Source of the DNA: Paenibacillus peoriae KCTC 3763
GTDB lineage: Bacteria; Bacillota; Bacilli; Paenibacillales; Paenibacillaceae
Direction of reading: 5' to 3'
NCBI RefSeq assembly: GCF_000236805.1
Contig: NZ_AGFX01000037.1
Location: forward strand, 1 to 64,000
DNA: 64,000 nt
Each line of letters opens with the position of its first letter. Within the stretch, counting starts at the first letter, position 1. The notes beneath the pieces are model-generated. The model was not told where the DNA came from and ran no database searches. It was given only the letters and a program-made list of their open reading frames with translations. The position numbers and the translations under genes were made by a program. Shown here piece after piece: positions 47,693 through 57,667 of this stretch.

Positions 47693-49054
47693 CTACTGTC
47701 CGTTCGAGTTCCAGCTTTTCTTCTTGAGCAGATAAATTGCAGCTACCAGGATGAACCACACCGGCGTAACAAACAGCGCCACTCTCGTATCCTCAGCCAA
47801 TGCCAGGATGACCAGAACGAAGACGAGAAAAGCCAGCACCACATAGTTGGACAACGGGTACAGCGGCAGCTTGAACGTGTTGCGGCGAGCCAGCTCCGGC
47901 CGAGTGCGACGGTATCTCAGATGGCTGATCACGATGATTCCCCAAACAAAGAGAAAGCAAACGGTCGATACACTCGTAATGAGGGTAAATACCCCCTCTG
48001 GCATCACATAGTTCAAAATAATTGCGATCAGAATGATGACACTGGAGAACATCAATGCATTGGACGGAACCTTCCTGCTGTTCAGTCGGCTGAGCGAGCT
48101 CGGAGCGTTGCGATCCCTGGCCATGGAGTACACCATCCGGCTTGTACTAAAAATAGCACTGTTGCAGGCTGAAGCCGCTGACGTCAGCACAACAAAATTG
48201 ACAATTCCCCCGGCTGCGGTCATGCCAATGGCTGTAAATACCTGTACAAACGGACTTTCGCTCGGTACAATCGCGTTCCACGGATAAATACTCATGATGA
48301 TCAGCAGTGCGCCGACATAGAAGAGCAAGATCCGGATCGGGATATTATTGATCGCCTTCGGAATGACCTTCTCGGGGTCCTTGGTTTCCCCTGCCGTCAG
48401 TCCAACAAGCTCCATGCCTACGAAGGCGAAGACCACCATTTGAAAAGAAAGCAAAAAACCATGAATCCCTTTCGGGAATATTCCGCCATGACTCCATAGA
48501 TTCACAAAGCTCGAAGGTCCCTTGGCGGTGGAGAAGCCTTTGACAATCATAAATAATCCGACGAGAATAAGGGCCAGAATCGCCAACACCTTGATCAGGG
48601 CAAACCAAAATTCCATCTCCCCGAACAGCTTGACCGTTGCCAGGTTCATAAGGAGCAGAATCACAAGGGCGATTAACCCCGGCATCCACTGAGGAACCTG
48701 CGGGAACCAATATTGAGTATACAACCCGGCTGCCGTCAGATCCGCCATCGCAATCGAAATCCAGCAGAACCAGTAGGTCCAGCCCGTAATAAAAGCAGCC
48801 ATATTCCCCAAATAATCACTTACAAAATCAACAAACGAATGATACTCCAAATTGCTGAGCAGCAGCTCTCCCAATGCACGCATGAGCAGGAACAGAACCA
48901 TGCCTGTAATGATGTAGGCGATTAGAATGGATGGACCTGCCAGGTGGATTGATTTCCCTGCCCCGAGGAACAAGCCGGTACCAATTGCACCCCCGATGGC
49001 CATTAGCTGTACGTGTCTGTTTTTCAACCCCCGTGTCAACGTTTCTTCCTGCAT
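47693..49054 (-). CDS. APC-family amino-acid permease
   Basis: 453 residues with twelve membrane helices. The N-terminal RGLKNRHVQLMAIGGAIGTGLFLGAGKSI and the consensus amphipathic region (FVGMELVGLTAGETKDPEKVIPKAINNIPIRI, about 210-240) define the AAT subfamily (GabP, ProY and D-Ser/D-Ala/Gly transporters). The substrate is probably a neutral or aromatic amino acid but not decidable. It is a single gene; its start follows a good GGAGAG-like site. Confidence 0.92.
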   Translation of the reverse strand: MQEETLTRGLKNRHVQLMAIGGAIGTGLFLGAGKSIHLAGPSILIAYIITGMVLFLLMRALGELLLSNLEYHSFVDFVSDYLGNMAAFITGWTYWFCWISIAMADLTAAGLYTQYWFPQVPQWMPGLIALVILLLMNLATVKLFGEMEFWFALIKVLAILALILVGLFMIVKGFSTAKGPSSFVNLWSHGGIFPKGIHGFLLSFQMVVFAFVGMELVGLTAGETKDPEKVIPKAINNIPIRILLFYVGALLIIMSIYPWNAIVPSESPFVQVFTAIGMTAAGGIVNFVVLTSAASACNSAIFSTSRMVYSMARDRNAPSSLSRLNSRKVPSNALMFSSVIILIAIILNYVMPEGVFTLITSVSTVCFLFVWGIIVISHLRYRRTRPELARRNTFKLPLYPLSNYVVLAFLVFVLVILALAEDTRVALFVTPVWFILVAAIYLLKKKSWNSNGQ

Positions 49055-49174
49055 GGCATATCACCACTCTCTTTCTGTAAATATTCTCTAAGGGCTGAAA
49101 ATTTTTATACCTTTCATATTATAATAATTTGACCAGAATACCTATCCTTAAGCTGAAATTTTTTAGTACATATC

Positions 49175-49203
49175 AAAAAAATCCCACCTTTGGCGGTTAG
49201 GAT
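49175..49203 (-). terminator. Terminator of the AraC gene
   Basis: On the minus strand TCCTAACC pairs imperfectly with GGTGGGA, followed by seven T. Confidence 0.7.
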
Positions 49204-49214
49204 CTAGTGTTTTA

Positions 49215-50075
49215 TCAATCATAAACCATTTTTCTATACTGCGATGGCGAATAGCGCTTATACTCTTTGAATTTACGAATAAAATAGCTGAAATTTTCAA
49301 AACCCACCATTAATGAAATCTCCAAAACTTTCAACTCTCTATTTTTCAGAAGTTTCGCTGCTTTTTCACACCGATATTCATTAATGTATGTGACTGGGTT
49401 TTTCCCCACAGCAATCTGAAAGTATGTTGAGAAGTAATTTTTATTCATCCCTACAATTGAAGCTAAGTCCTCAAGTGAAATTTTCTCATTGTAATGCTCC
49501 TCAATATATAGGATCACTTTTTTGATTCTCTCTTGTTTCTCTTTTGTTTGAAGTTGATTTTCCAGGAAGAGTTCTCTTTCAAATAAAAGATCGATTATTT
49601 GAAGGAGAACCACTTTAATACGTAGGGCTGAAAGTTTGTCTTCTCCTTTTTTTATGGAAATGATATTTCGTAATTTTTCTGCTAATTCCTCTTTTAATTC
49701 CTTATCTAAATGCATGGTACAAGGAAACTGCAAGGCTCTCGTGGTAATCGGCTTGATAATAGTCTGCTGACATATATCTGGATATTCAAAATTCAATAAC
49801 TGGGGCTGAAAAACAATAGCATGATGAATGGATGGACCGTTTGAGGTAACTTGGTGCAAGTCACCAGAATTGATAAAGACAAAATCCCCGTTGGATATAT
49901 GCAGGATTTCTGAATTGACCGTCACCTCCATCGTTCCTTCTTCAACATAAATAAATTCTAACTCTTCATGCCAATGGTAGCCGACATAATAATCTGTTTT
50001 GCGAAGCTTACTGTATATATGCAATGGAAAAGACGGAGTGCCATGAATAGAATTTTCTTTTAAAGTTGATTTCAT
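49215..50075 (-). CDS. AraC-family regulator with cupin sensor domain
   Basis: 286 residues. The N-terminal cupin (HWHEELEFIYVEEGTMEV, then HISNGDFVFINSGDLHQV, about 30-80) probably binds a sugar. The C-terminal double helix-turn-helix (KISLEDLASIVGMNKNYFSTYFQIAVGKNPVTYINEYRCEKAAKLL, then EISLMVGFENFSYFIRKFKEYKRYSPSQYRK) is complete. It is divergent from the GH13/PTS pair and is its likely activator. The gene is AT-rich like those two. Confidence 0.92.
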   Translation of the reverse strand: MKSTLKENSIHGTPSFPLHIYSKLRKTDYYVGYHWHEELEFIYVEEGTMEVTVNSEILHISNGDFVFINSGDLHQVTSNGPSIHHAIVFQPQLLNFEYPDICQQTIIKPITTRALQFPCTMHLDKELKEELAEKLRNIISIKKGEDKLSALRIKVVLLQIIDLLFERELFLENQLQTKEKQERIKKVILYIEEHYNEKISLEDLASIVGMNKNYFSTYFQIAVGKNPVTYINEYRCEKAAKLLKNRELKVLEISLMVGFENFSYFIRKFKEYKRYSPSQYRKMVYD

Positions 50076-50152
50076 TCTTATTCTTCTCCTTAAAAGTGAA
50101 AATAGTGTTATAAAACTCTGGAAATGTGCAAGAAAGAATCGATTAGATTTAT

Positions 50153-50171
50153 TATAATGTAGACGTTTCCA
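50153..50171 (+). promoter_or_regulatory. GH13/PTS promoter with candidate cre site
   Basis: TATAAT at 50153-50158 lacks a good -35, which fits an activator-dependent promoter. TGTAGACGTTTCCA (50158-50171) matches the CcpA cre consensus TGWAANCGNTNWCA with two mismatches at the expected place for catabolite repression. Confidence 0.55.
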
Positions 50172-50193
50172 ATTGACAAAAAGGAGAGCGAAA

Positions 50194-51852
50194 ATGGAAG
50201 AGAGTCAAAAAAAGTGGTGGCACAAAAGTGTTGTTTATCAAATATATCCTCGTAGCTTTTATGATAGTAATGGCAATGGAATTGGCGATATACAAGGCAT
50301 TGTTCAAAAACTGGATTATATAAAATGGTTAGGCGTCGATGTCATTTGGCTAAGTCCTGTCTATGAATCTCCTAACGTAGACAACGGTTACGATATTAGC
50401 GATTATTACTCCATCTTATCCGAATTTGGGACTATGGAAGATATGAATAAATTGTTATTAGAAAGCAACAAGCGCGGCATTAAAATTATAATGGATCTCG
50501 TTGTCAATCATACCTCAGATCAGCATCTGTGGTTTATAGAAGCAAGAAAATCAAAAGATAATCCGTACAGAGACTATTATATTTGGCGCGATCCGGTCAA
50601 TGGCAAAGAACCCAATGAGCTAACGTCGAATTTCGGCGGTTCTGCATGGGAATTTGATGAAACAACTAACCAATACTATTTGCATTTTTATAGTAAAGAG
50701 CAACCGGACTTAAACTGGGAAAACGAAAAAATGCGCAACAGTATCTGGGACATAATGAACTTTTGGATCGATAAAGGCATTGGCGGCTTTCGGATGGATG
50801 TTATTGATTTGATCGGAAAAGATCCTGACAAACAAATAAAAGAAAACGGTCCCAAACTTCATGAGTACCTGCAGGAAATGAACCAAAAAACGTTTGGAAA
50901 CAAAGACTTGTTAACTGTAGGAGAAACATGGGGTGCAACAACGGAAAATGGAAAACTGTATTCTGATCCAAAAAACAAAGAACTAAGCATGATTTTTCAG
51001 TTTGAACACATGCAACTCGACAAAATACCCGGAAAACAGCGATGGGATTTAAAAAAGCTTGAACTCGACGAACTCAAGCAAGTGCTAAGCAAGTGGCAAT
51101 ATGCTTTGGATAAAGATGGATGGAACAGTTTGTTTTGGAACAATCACGACCTTCCCCGCATTGTATCAAGATGGGGAAATGACTGTGATTACCGGGTTGA
51201 ATCAGCCAAAATGCTGGCAACGCTTCTCCATGGAATGAAAGGCACACCTTATATTTATCAAGGAGAAGAAATTGGCATGACCAACGCCGGTTTTGATTCG
51301 ATTGAAGATTACATCGACATTGAAACACGAAACATTTATAAAGAACGAATAGCGATCGGCGTGAAAGAAAAAGAAATTATGAAAGCTCTTTACATGAAAG
51401 CAAGAGACAATGCAAGAACGCCGATGCACTGGTCTAATAGCCAAAATGCAGGCTTTACAACAGGACTGCCATGGATGAAACTCAATCCTAACTATCACTC
51501 TATCAATGTCGAAAGCGCTTTAATTAATCCGGATTCTGTTTTTTATCATTATCAAAAATTAGTCGAGCTGCGCAAGCAAAATGACACACTTGTTTATGGT
51601 TCCTATCGTCTTCTAAATTCAGATCCCAATATTTATGTTTACGAACGGATACTCGAAAATAAAAAACTGCTTATTGTATGCAATTTTTACGAACAAGAGG
51701 CTACTTTTTCTTACTCTGTCGAAAGCCAAGCAACCGTAAATATTTTAATTAGCAATTACAACGATTCGGGCAAAGATTTGAGCAATATCACCTTGCAGCC
51801 GTATGAAGCAATTATGTATGAAATCACACCTAAAGAGGGGCCAGAACAATGA
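50194..51852 (+). CDS. GH13 alpha-glucosidase (oligo-1,6-glucosidase-like)
   Basis: 552 residues. Conserved GH13 regions are DLVVNH (about 97), GFRMDVIDL (nucleophile Asp about 195), GETWGA (acid/base Glu about 247) and NNHDLPR (about 318). The N-terminus WWHKSVVYQIYPRSFYDSNGNGIGD is that of the oligo-1,6-glucosidase / trehalose-6-phosphate hydrolase subfamily. No signal peptide, so it acts on imported sugar or sugar phosphate. Its stop overlaps the PTS gene by four bases; coupling to a PTS suggests a phosphorylated alpha-glucoside or its product. AAAGGAG precedes the ATG at 50194. Confidence 0.92.
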   Translation: MEESQKKWWHKSVVYQIYPRSFYDSNGNGIGDIQGIVQKLDYIKWLGVDVIWLSPVYESPNVDNGYDISDYYSILSEFGTMEDMNKLLLESNKRGIKIIMDLVVNHTSDQHLWFIEARKSKDNPYRDYYIWRDPVNGKEPNELTSNFGGSAWEFDETTNQYYLHFYSKEQPDLNWENEKMRNSIWDIMNFWIDKGIGGFRMDVIDLIGKDPDKQIKENGPKLHEYLQEMNQKTFGNKDLLTVGETWGATTENGKLYSDPKNKELSMIFQFEHMQLDKIPGKQRWDLKKLELDELKQVLSKWQYALDKDGWNSLFWNNHDLPRIVSRWGNDCDYRVESAKMLATLLHGMKGTPYIYQGEEIGMTNAGFDSIEDYIDIETRNIYKERIAIGVKEKEIMKALYMKARDNARTPMHWSNSQNAGFTTGLPWMKLNPNYHSINVESALINPDSVFYHYQKLVELRKQNDTLVYGSYRLLNSDPNIYVYERILENKKLLIVCNFYEQEATFSYSVESQATVNILISNYNDSGKDLSNITLQPYEAIMYEITPKEGPEQ

Positions 51853-53294
51853 CGAAAAACAAAATTGAGCAAACAGCACAGCAAATTTTAACAGCTGTTG
51901 GCGGCTCTGAAAATATAATCAGCGCAGCGCATTGCGCCACCCGCCTTCGATTAGTGTTAAAAGACGAATCTATTGCCAAAACAGACGAGTTGTCAAACAT
52001 TGATCTTGTTAAAGGACAGTTCAGTAATGGGGGACAATATCAGATTATTGTCGGAGCCGGCACAGTTAATGAGGTGTATCACGTTTTTGTGAAACTGGCG
52101 AATATAAAAGAATCCAGCAAAGACGAATTAAAAAAAGATGCAGACAACAAAATGAATCCGGTTCAAAAACTGGTGAAATTGCTATCCGATATTTTTGTCC
52201 CGATTATTCCAGCTCTTGTAGCAGCCGGTTTATTGATGGGGATCAATAATGTTTTAACATCGAGCGGATTGTTTTTTGAGGATCAGTCTTTGATTGATGT
52301 GTATCCAAATATTACTGGTCTCGCGAACATGATCAATGTGTTTGCCAATGCAGCATTTGTGTTTCTGCCAATTTTAATTGGATTTTCCGCAACAAAAATG
52401 TTTGGCGGGAACCCTTATTTAGGGGCGGTCATGGGAATGATTATGGTGCATCCGGATCTGTTAAATGCTTATGGATACGGGCAAGCTGTTCTGGACAACA
52501 AAGTGCCGATGTGGAATGTTTTTGGGCTTGAAATTGAAAAGGTGGGTTATCAAGGAACCGTGTTCCCGGTCTTAGCTGCATCATTTATCCTGGCACAAAT
52601 AGAGAAAAGTTTACGCAAAGTCGTTCCGTCTGTTCTGGATAATTTATTAACTCCGTTATTAACGGTTTTTATCACAAGCTTCCTTACGTTCACCGTAGTT
52701 GGCGGTTTCATGAGATTAGCCGGAAATCTTTTAGCCGATGGCATGGTGTGGCTGTATGATACGCTTGGCTTTATGGGCGGAGCTGTTTTCGGATTTATTT
52801 TAGCTCCTTTGACACTTACTGGTATGCACCATAGTCTTCTTCCGATTGATATTCAATTAATTGCCGCTGGCGGTTCGTTTTTGCTCGCCCTTGTTTCTTG
52901 TAACAATGTTGCCCAAGGTGGTGCCACATTTGCGGCTATGTTGCTGACAAAGGATGAAAAAATGAAAAGCATTGCTGTTTCTTCCGGTATCTCTGCCTTA
53001 CTTGGCATTACAGAACCCGCGATGTTTGGCGTAAACCTGAAAATGAAATATCCATTTTATGCCGCCATGCTTGGCTCAGCTCTTGGATGTGCTTATGTAG
53101 CATTCAATCACATTTTAAACGTAACCCCTGGACCAGCTGGACTGATCGGGTTTGTCAGTATTCAAGCTGGCAGTGTGCTGAACTTTTTAATTGCAGTCTT
53201 GATTTCTTTTACATCAGGATTTGTAATGACGATCATTCTGTCAAAATCGAAGAAACTGAATACAGAATTAAAGAATACAAGAAGGACAAATTAA
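51849..53294 (+). CDS. PTS transporter subunit IIBC, alpha-glucoside/sucrose type
   Basis: 481 residues. The IIB domain (about 1-85) has the phosphorylated Cys in SAAHCATRLRLVLKDE. The IIC domain has about ten helices, with DIFVPIIPALVAAGLLMGINNVL, GGNPYLGAVMGMIMVHPDLLNAYGYG and GITEPAMFGVNLKMKYPF. The SAAHCATRLRL motif resembles SacP-type (sucrose) more than TreP-type permeases. No IIA domain is fused, so a shared IIA-Glc would be required. It is the second gene of the GH13 operon. The codon use is AT-rich up to 53294 and changes sharply after. Confidence 0.93.
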   Translation: MTKNKIEQTAQQILTAVGGSENIISAAHCATRLRLVLKDESIAKTDELSNIDLVKGQFSNGGQYQIIVGAGTVNEVYHVFVKLANIKESSKDELKKDADNKMNPVQKLVKLLSDIFVPIIPALVAAGLLMGINNVLTSSGLFFEDQSLIDVYPNITGLANMINVFANAAFVFLPILIGFSATKMFGGNPYLGAVMGMIMVHPDLLNAYGYGQAVLDNKVPMWNVFGLEIEKVGYQGTVFPVLAASFILAQIEKSLRKVVPSVLDNLLTPLLTVFITSFLTFTVVGGFMRLAGNLLADGMVWLYDTLGFMGGAVFGFILAPLTLTGMHHSLLPIDIQLIAAGGSFLLALVSCNNVAQGGATFAAMLLTKDEKMKSIAVSSGISALLGITEPAMFGVNLKMKYPFYAAMLGSALGCAYVAFNHILNVTPGPAGLIGFVSIQAGSVLNFLIAVLISFTSGFVMTIILSKSKKLNTELKNTRRTN

Positions 53295-53371
53295 CAGGCC
53301 GAAAATTCCCGGATCATTTACGAAAGGGCGGCGGAGGGTCTATACTAAGTGTAAAAAAAGGAAGTTATGGT

Positions 53372-54337
53372 ATGCTCGGAACGTTAAATCGGAGGCTAAA
53401 CGCCGCTATGCCGCTGATCACGCCCATCAGCATTCTAATCGGCGTCCTGATCGGTACGCCGTTGTCGGAATACACCGGATTCTCTCCCTGGCTATTTGCA
53501 TTCATGACCTTCGCAGGCAGTATCAGCATGGGCATCAAAGATTTTGTCCATGTGATCAAGCATCCCGGTCCGCTGATTGCCTGTCTGTTTATTCTTCACC
53601 TGGCCATGCCGCTGCTTGCCATGATGCTTGGGCATCTGTCTTTCGGCGACGACCCTTATACGATTACCGGGCTTATTCTTGGTGCGGTCATCCCCACCGG
53701 CATTTCCAGCTTCGTGTGGGTCAATATCTACAAAGGCAATACAGCGCTGACGCTAGCCATCATTTTGATTGATACGATTCTGGCTCCATTCGCCGTTCCC
53801 GGCGTTATGTCCCTGCTGATTGGAGCGGATGTGCAGCTAGATACCTGGGCGATGATGCAAAGTCTGTTCTGGATGATTGTCGTCCCTTCGCTAATCGGCA
53901 TGGTGTTGTACGAATGGACCAAAGGGAAAATCAAGCAGGTATGGGGACCTCGGCTGGGCCCGTTCTCCAAGCTGGCCATGGCACTTGTCGTCATGATTAA
54001 CGGTTCGGTAATCGCGCCCTATCTGGTTGATTTTAATCTAAAGCTTGTCGGGGTGTGCCTATCGATAGTCGCTCTTGCTTCCACTGGATATGTGATTGGT
54101 TACCTGATCTCCAAGCTGATGAGGTGGAGCGATGCTGACCGTACAGCACTTGTCTTTAACGGCGGCATGCGCAATATCAGCGCAGGAGCTGTGCTTGCTA
54201 TTACCTACTTCCCGGCTCCGGTAGCGTTGCCTGTGGTGCTGGGAATGATTTTTCAACAATCCACCGCATCTCTGGTCGGATTTCTGTTGAGCCGCCATGA
54301 CCGAGGCAAGACCAAGGAGCAGGGAGTCGCCGCCTAG
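53372..54337 (+). CDS. Bile acid:sodium symporter (BASS)-family transporter
   Basis: 321 residues with nine or ten membrane helices (ISILIGVLIGTPLSEYTGFSPWLFAFMTFAGSISMGI; IKHPGPLIACLFILHLAMPLLAMMLG; ALVFNGGMRNISAGAVLAITYFPAPVALPVVLGMIFQQ). The NGGMRN motif and gapped helices 4 and 9 are BASS features. The substrate may be a keto acid or similar organic anion. ATG at 53372 follows AAGGAAG; the frame remains open to 53087 by chance inside the PTS gene. Higher GC than the PTS gene 77 bases upstream. Confidence 0.9.
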   Translation: MLGTLNRRLNAAMPLITPISILIGVLIGTPLSEYTGFSPWLFAFMTFAGSISMGIKDFVHVIKHPGPLIACLFILHLAMPLLAMMLGHLSFGDDPYTITGLILGAVIPTGISSFVWVNIYKGNTALTLAIILIDTILAPFAVPGVMSLLIGADVQLDTWAMMQSLFWMIVVPSLIGMVLYEWTKGKIKQVWGPRLGPFSKLAMALVVMINGSVIAPYLVDFNLKLVGVCLSIVALASTGYVIGYLISKLMRWSDADRTALVFNGGMRNISAGAVLAITYFPAPVALPVVLGMIFQQSTASLVGFLLSRHDRGKTKEQGVAA

Positions 54338-54351
54338 AATTACTGATCAAC

Positions 54352-54390
54352 AGCCACAAGCCTGTAAGCTTGTGGCTATTTGCTTTTTTA
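54352..54390 (+). terminator. Terminator of the BASS gene
   Basis: AGCCACAAGC pairs with GCTTGTGGCT around a six-base loop, then ATTTGCTTTTTT. Confidence 0.9.
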
Positions 54391-54465
54391 CGACAAAGAA
54401 TGGCACCCATGATTGAGATAAAATGGTATAATTGACGCATATTCTCCATGAGGAGGGACACCTGT

Positions 54466-55260
54466 ATGACCCTAACTATGGGGTGGATTGTAGATCACCT
54501 GACAAGGGGAATAAGCATCCCCCATACGACCGTAGATTTGCTAAAACCAGAGCAAAGGGAGGTTGAAGTACACGGGATTGTAACCGCTTTCTGCGCCTCG
54601 CAGTATGTGATAGAACAAGCCATTTCTTTAGGCGCAAATTTGATCATTACGCATGAAGGGATTTTTTATAGCCATCAGGGGATGCAGGAGTGTTTACGAC
54701 ATGACCCTGTTTTTCTGCAAAAATCTTGCCTCATTGCCGACTCGGGTATAGGTATTTATCGTTTTCATGACACCATCCACCGTTATCAACCGGATGGAGT
54801 GATGATTGGACTTCTTCGGGCGCTCGATTGGCGTACTTATGTAGTGAAACAATTGCCGACGGCCGCCATTTTGACGATTCCAGCGATGGAGGTTAAGGAG
54901 GCCGCCGAATATATCAAGGCCAAGCTTCATATTCGTTATGTACGGGTAGCTGGAGAGCTTACGATGCCATGTGAACGAGTGGGGATCATGGTAGGATACA
55001 GGGGAGGTGGCGAGCTGGCTATTCCATTATTTCTAAATGAACATGTGGATTTGGTCATTGCTGGTGAAGGGCCGGAATGGGAAACGCCGGAATATGTAAA
55101 AGACGCTGCCTATCAGAGCCGAAATAAAGCCCTTATCATGCTGGGACATGCTGAAAGTGAAGCACCTGGTATGAAATATCTCGCGGATGAGCTTTCAGCC
55201 CAATTCCCAATGCTTCCCGTTCACTTTGTTGAGGATCGTCCAGTGTTCCAAATCGTGTAG
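54466..55260 (+). CDS. Nif3-like dinuclear metal centre protein
   Basis: 264 residues. Metal-binding landmarks are LIITHEGIFY (about 70), DSGIGIYRFHDTIH (about 90-104) and a late GEGPEW...GHAESEAPGMKYLA (about 208-240). This is the Nif3/YqfO family, hexameric with two metals and possibly a nucleotide-related hydrolase; the in vivo role is open. No YqfO-type PII insertion is present. ATG at 54466 follows GAGGAGGG. The GH2 gene lies 52 bases downstream on the same strand. Confidence 0.9.
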   Translation: MTLTMGWIVDHLTRGISIPHTTVDLLKPEQREVEVHGIVTAFCASQYVIEQAISLGANLIITHEGIFYSHQGMQECLRHDPVFLQKSCLIADSGIGIYRFHDTIHRYQPDGVMIGLLRALDWRTYVVKQLPTAAILTIPAMEVKEAAEYIKAKLHIRYVRVAGELTMPCERVGIMVGYRGGGELAIPLFLNEHVDLVIAGEGPEWETPEYVKDAAYQSRNKALIMLGHAESEAPGMKYLADELSAQFPMLPVHFVEDRPVFQIV

Positions 55261-55312
55261 GAGCACATGTCTTTTATCCGTTCATCAAATTTTATGAAAT
55301 GGAGGCAAGATG

Positions 55313-57667
55313 ATGGGAAGCAGAATGATCACGCCATTCAACACTGACTGGAAATTTATAGAGGGCAATTATACAGGGGCCGAGAAGCTGGTTTATAACG
55401 ATGAGCAGTGGCGGCTTCTTCAAGTGCCTCATGATTGGAGCATCGAAAAGCCCTTTGATCCGCACATGCAGTATGGCGGCAATCAAGCTTATTTGCCCAG
55501 ATGGTCGGTGGGATGGTATCGAAAGCATTTTAATGTAAAGTCTTCTTCTCAAACACAGCGCGTATACATACAATTTGATGGCATCCACAATAACAGTGAG
55601 GTTTGGGTCAATGGGCATTTTGTGGGCAAGCGGCCTTATGGTTATGTTAGTTTTCAATATGATTTGACCCCATATATTCGGTGGGATGAGGATAATGTGC
55701 TTGCTGTCAAAGTGGATAATACCACTCTTCCGCCTGACAGATGGTATTCAGGATCCGGTATTTATCGTCATGTCTGGCTGATTTGTACGGATGATGTTCA
55801 CGTAACTGAATGGGGCACTTACATTACGACACCTGAAATTTCGCCGGGTGAAGCCAAGGTGAGTACCAGAATCCAGGTTACCAATCATCATGCGTATGCC
55901 GTAGAGTGTAATATTGTGACGGAGATACTGGACTTCAAGGGGAAAGTACAAGGAAAAATGGAAAACCAAATGACTCTAGCGGGCTTGGAAACTGGCGAAA
56001 TAGAGCAGATAACACGGGTTTTGGAGCCGGAACTATGGTCACCGGAGAAGCCAGTGCTCTATGAGGCTCAAACGACTATTTATTGCGATAATAAAGAGGT
56101 GGATTGTTATCGTACCCCTTTTGGTATACGAGAAGTGAAACTGGATGCCCAAAAGGGCTTATTTCTGAATGGAAGCAGCTTGAAGTTGAAGGGAGTCTGT
56201 ATTCACCATGATTTAGGCTGTCTGGGAGCTGCCTACCATGATACGGTCATGAAGAGAAGGCTGCAGAAGCTGAAAGAAATGGGCTGTAACTCGATTCGCT
56301 TTGCCCATAATCCGATGGCGCCCGAATTGCTGGATCTTTGTGATCAGATGGGGTTCCTGGTGATTGATGAAGCTTTTGACAAATGGAAATCTCTTTCCTA
56401 TGAGCATTTATATGATGAATGGTGGGAAAAGGACCTGGAAGCGATGCTCGTAAGAGACAGGAACCATCCCAGCGTTTTCATGTGGAGTGTTGGGAATGAA
56501 GTAGAGCACCAGGGGCTACCGTCTATGCTCGGGCTGTTGGAACAGCTCGTCGGCTTCTGCCATGAAAAGGATCCAACCCGGCCTGTTACATGTGCGCTGG
56601 AGCCGCATAATACACCGATCAGTCTGCGCGATGGTTCGATTGAAGCCAAGGTGGAGCATACCAAGCTGCTGGCACAACGAGTGGACGTTCTGGGGTTGAA
56701 CTATCAGGAGCAGTGGTATGAGTATTACAGAAAGGCCATGCCGGATACGCTTATCATTGGAACGGAGACTTTCCCATACTATCGTGGTAAAGATAACCGG
56801 GTAAAAGGGTATTGGCCCATTAATCCCTGGTTTGATGTCGTTCATCATGACTATGTGCTGGGTCAATTTGTCTGGAGCGGGATTGACTATCTGGGAGAAA
56901 CGAGCTATCCCTCCAAAGGGTGGTCTTCAGGTTTGATTGATACTTGCGGGTTCCGCAAGCCTGTGTCCTATCTTCAGCAAAGTCTATGGTCAGATGAGCC
57001 TGTTGTGCACATTGCCGTATTTAACGAACCTATAAGGCCGGAACACAATCCGCAATGGACGATGCATTGGAAAGCACCGGCTATGGAGAATCATTGGACA
57101 TTTCCTGATTACGGCGGAAAATTAATAAGATTAGTTACCTTCACCAATTGTGAGCGTGTGGAATTGGTAGTAAACGATGAATCTTATGGCGAGAGAAGGC
57201 TTGTCGATTATCCTGATCATTTAATGATATGGGAGCTTCCCTATGCACCAGGCAAAATCCGGGCGATTGGCAGCAATGGAAATGAGAAGGTCTGTGAGCA
57301 TGAATTAACCACTGCCGGACCTCCCTACAGTGTAAAACTGCAGGCAGACCGGACGGTTTTACCTGCCGATGGCCATGAAATATCCCATGTGGAAGTAACG
57401 ATCATAGACCAAGAAGGGGTTATGGTGCCCAATCAGGAGTTTGATTTAACTTTTCAGCTACATGGTGATGGTCGTATTCTTGGAATAGACAACGGCGATC
57501 TCACCAGTGATGAACCCTTCCAGGGAAACCGGAGACGAACGCACAAAGGCAGATGTCTCGTTATTGTACAGTCCGGGCATCTGGCAGGTGAGCTGTTGCT
57601 TCAAGCTTCTGCTGATGGAGTGGTGCAGGGGGAACTCAGACTGAAAATTGAACATGAATACAAATGA
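55313..57667 (+). CDS. Glycoside hydrolase family 2 (beta-galactosidase-like)
   Basis: 784 residues. The sugar-binding jelly roll contains VPHDWSIEKPF (about 36) and GIHNNSEVWVNG. It is followed by an Ig-like domain and a TIM barrel with IRFAHNPMAPELLDLCDQMGFLVIDEAFD, acid/base MWSVGNEVEHQG (Glu about 392) and nucleophile IIGTETFPYY (Glu about 487). A C-terminal Ig-like domain (SVKLQADRTVLPADGHEISHVEVTIIDQEG) ends it. No signal peptide, so intracellular. Substrate could be a beta-galactoside or glucuronide. The ATG at 55313 is 7 bases from GGAGG. Confidence 0.92.
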   Translation: MGSRMITPFNTDWKFIEGNYTGAEKLVYNDEQWRLLQVPHDWSIEKPFDPHMQYGGNQAYLPRWSVGWYRKHFNVKSSSQTQRVYIQFDGIHNNSEVWVNGHFVGKRPYGYVSFQYDLTPYIRWDEDNVLAVKVDNTTLPPDRWYSGSGIYRHVWLICTDDVHVTEWGTYITTPEISPGEAKVSTRIQVTNHHAYAVECNIVTEILDFKGKVQGKMENQMTLAGLETGEIEQITRVLEPELWSPEKPVLYEAQTTIYCDNKEVDCYRTPFGIREVKLDAQKGLFLNGSSLKLKGVCIHHDLGCLGAAYHDTVMKRRLQKLKEMGCNSIRFAHNPMAPELLDLCDQMGFLVIDEAFDKWKSLSYEHLYDEWWEKDLEAMLVRDRNHPSVFMWSVGNEVEHQGLPSMLGLLEQLVGFCHEKDPTRPVTCALEPHNTPISLRDGSIEAKVEHTKLLAQRVDVLGLNYQEQWYEYYRKAMPDTLIIGTETFPYYRGKDNRVKGYWPINPWFDVVHHDYVLGQFVWSGIDYLGETSYPSKGWSSGLIDTCGFRKPVSYLQQSLWSDEPVVHIAVFNEPIRPEHNPQWTMHWKAPAMENHWTFPDYGGKLIRLVTFTNCERVELVVNDESYGERRLVDYPDHLMIWELPYAPGKIRAIGSNGNEKVCEHELTTAGPPYSVKLQADRTVLPADGHEISHVEVTIIDQEGVMVPNQEFDLTFQLHGDGRILGIDNGDLTSDEPFQGNRRRTHKGRCLVIVQSGHLAGELLLQASADGVVQGELRLKIEHEYK

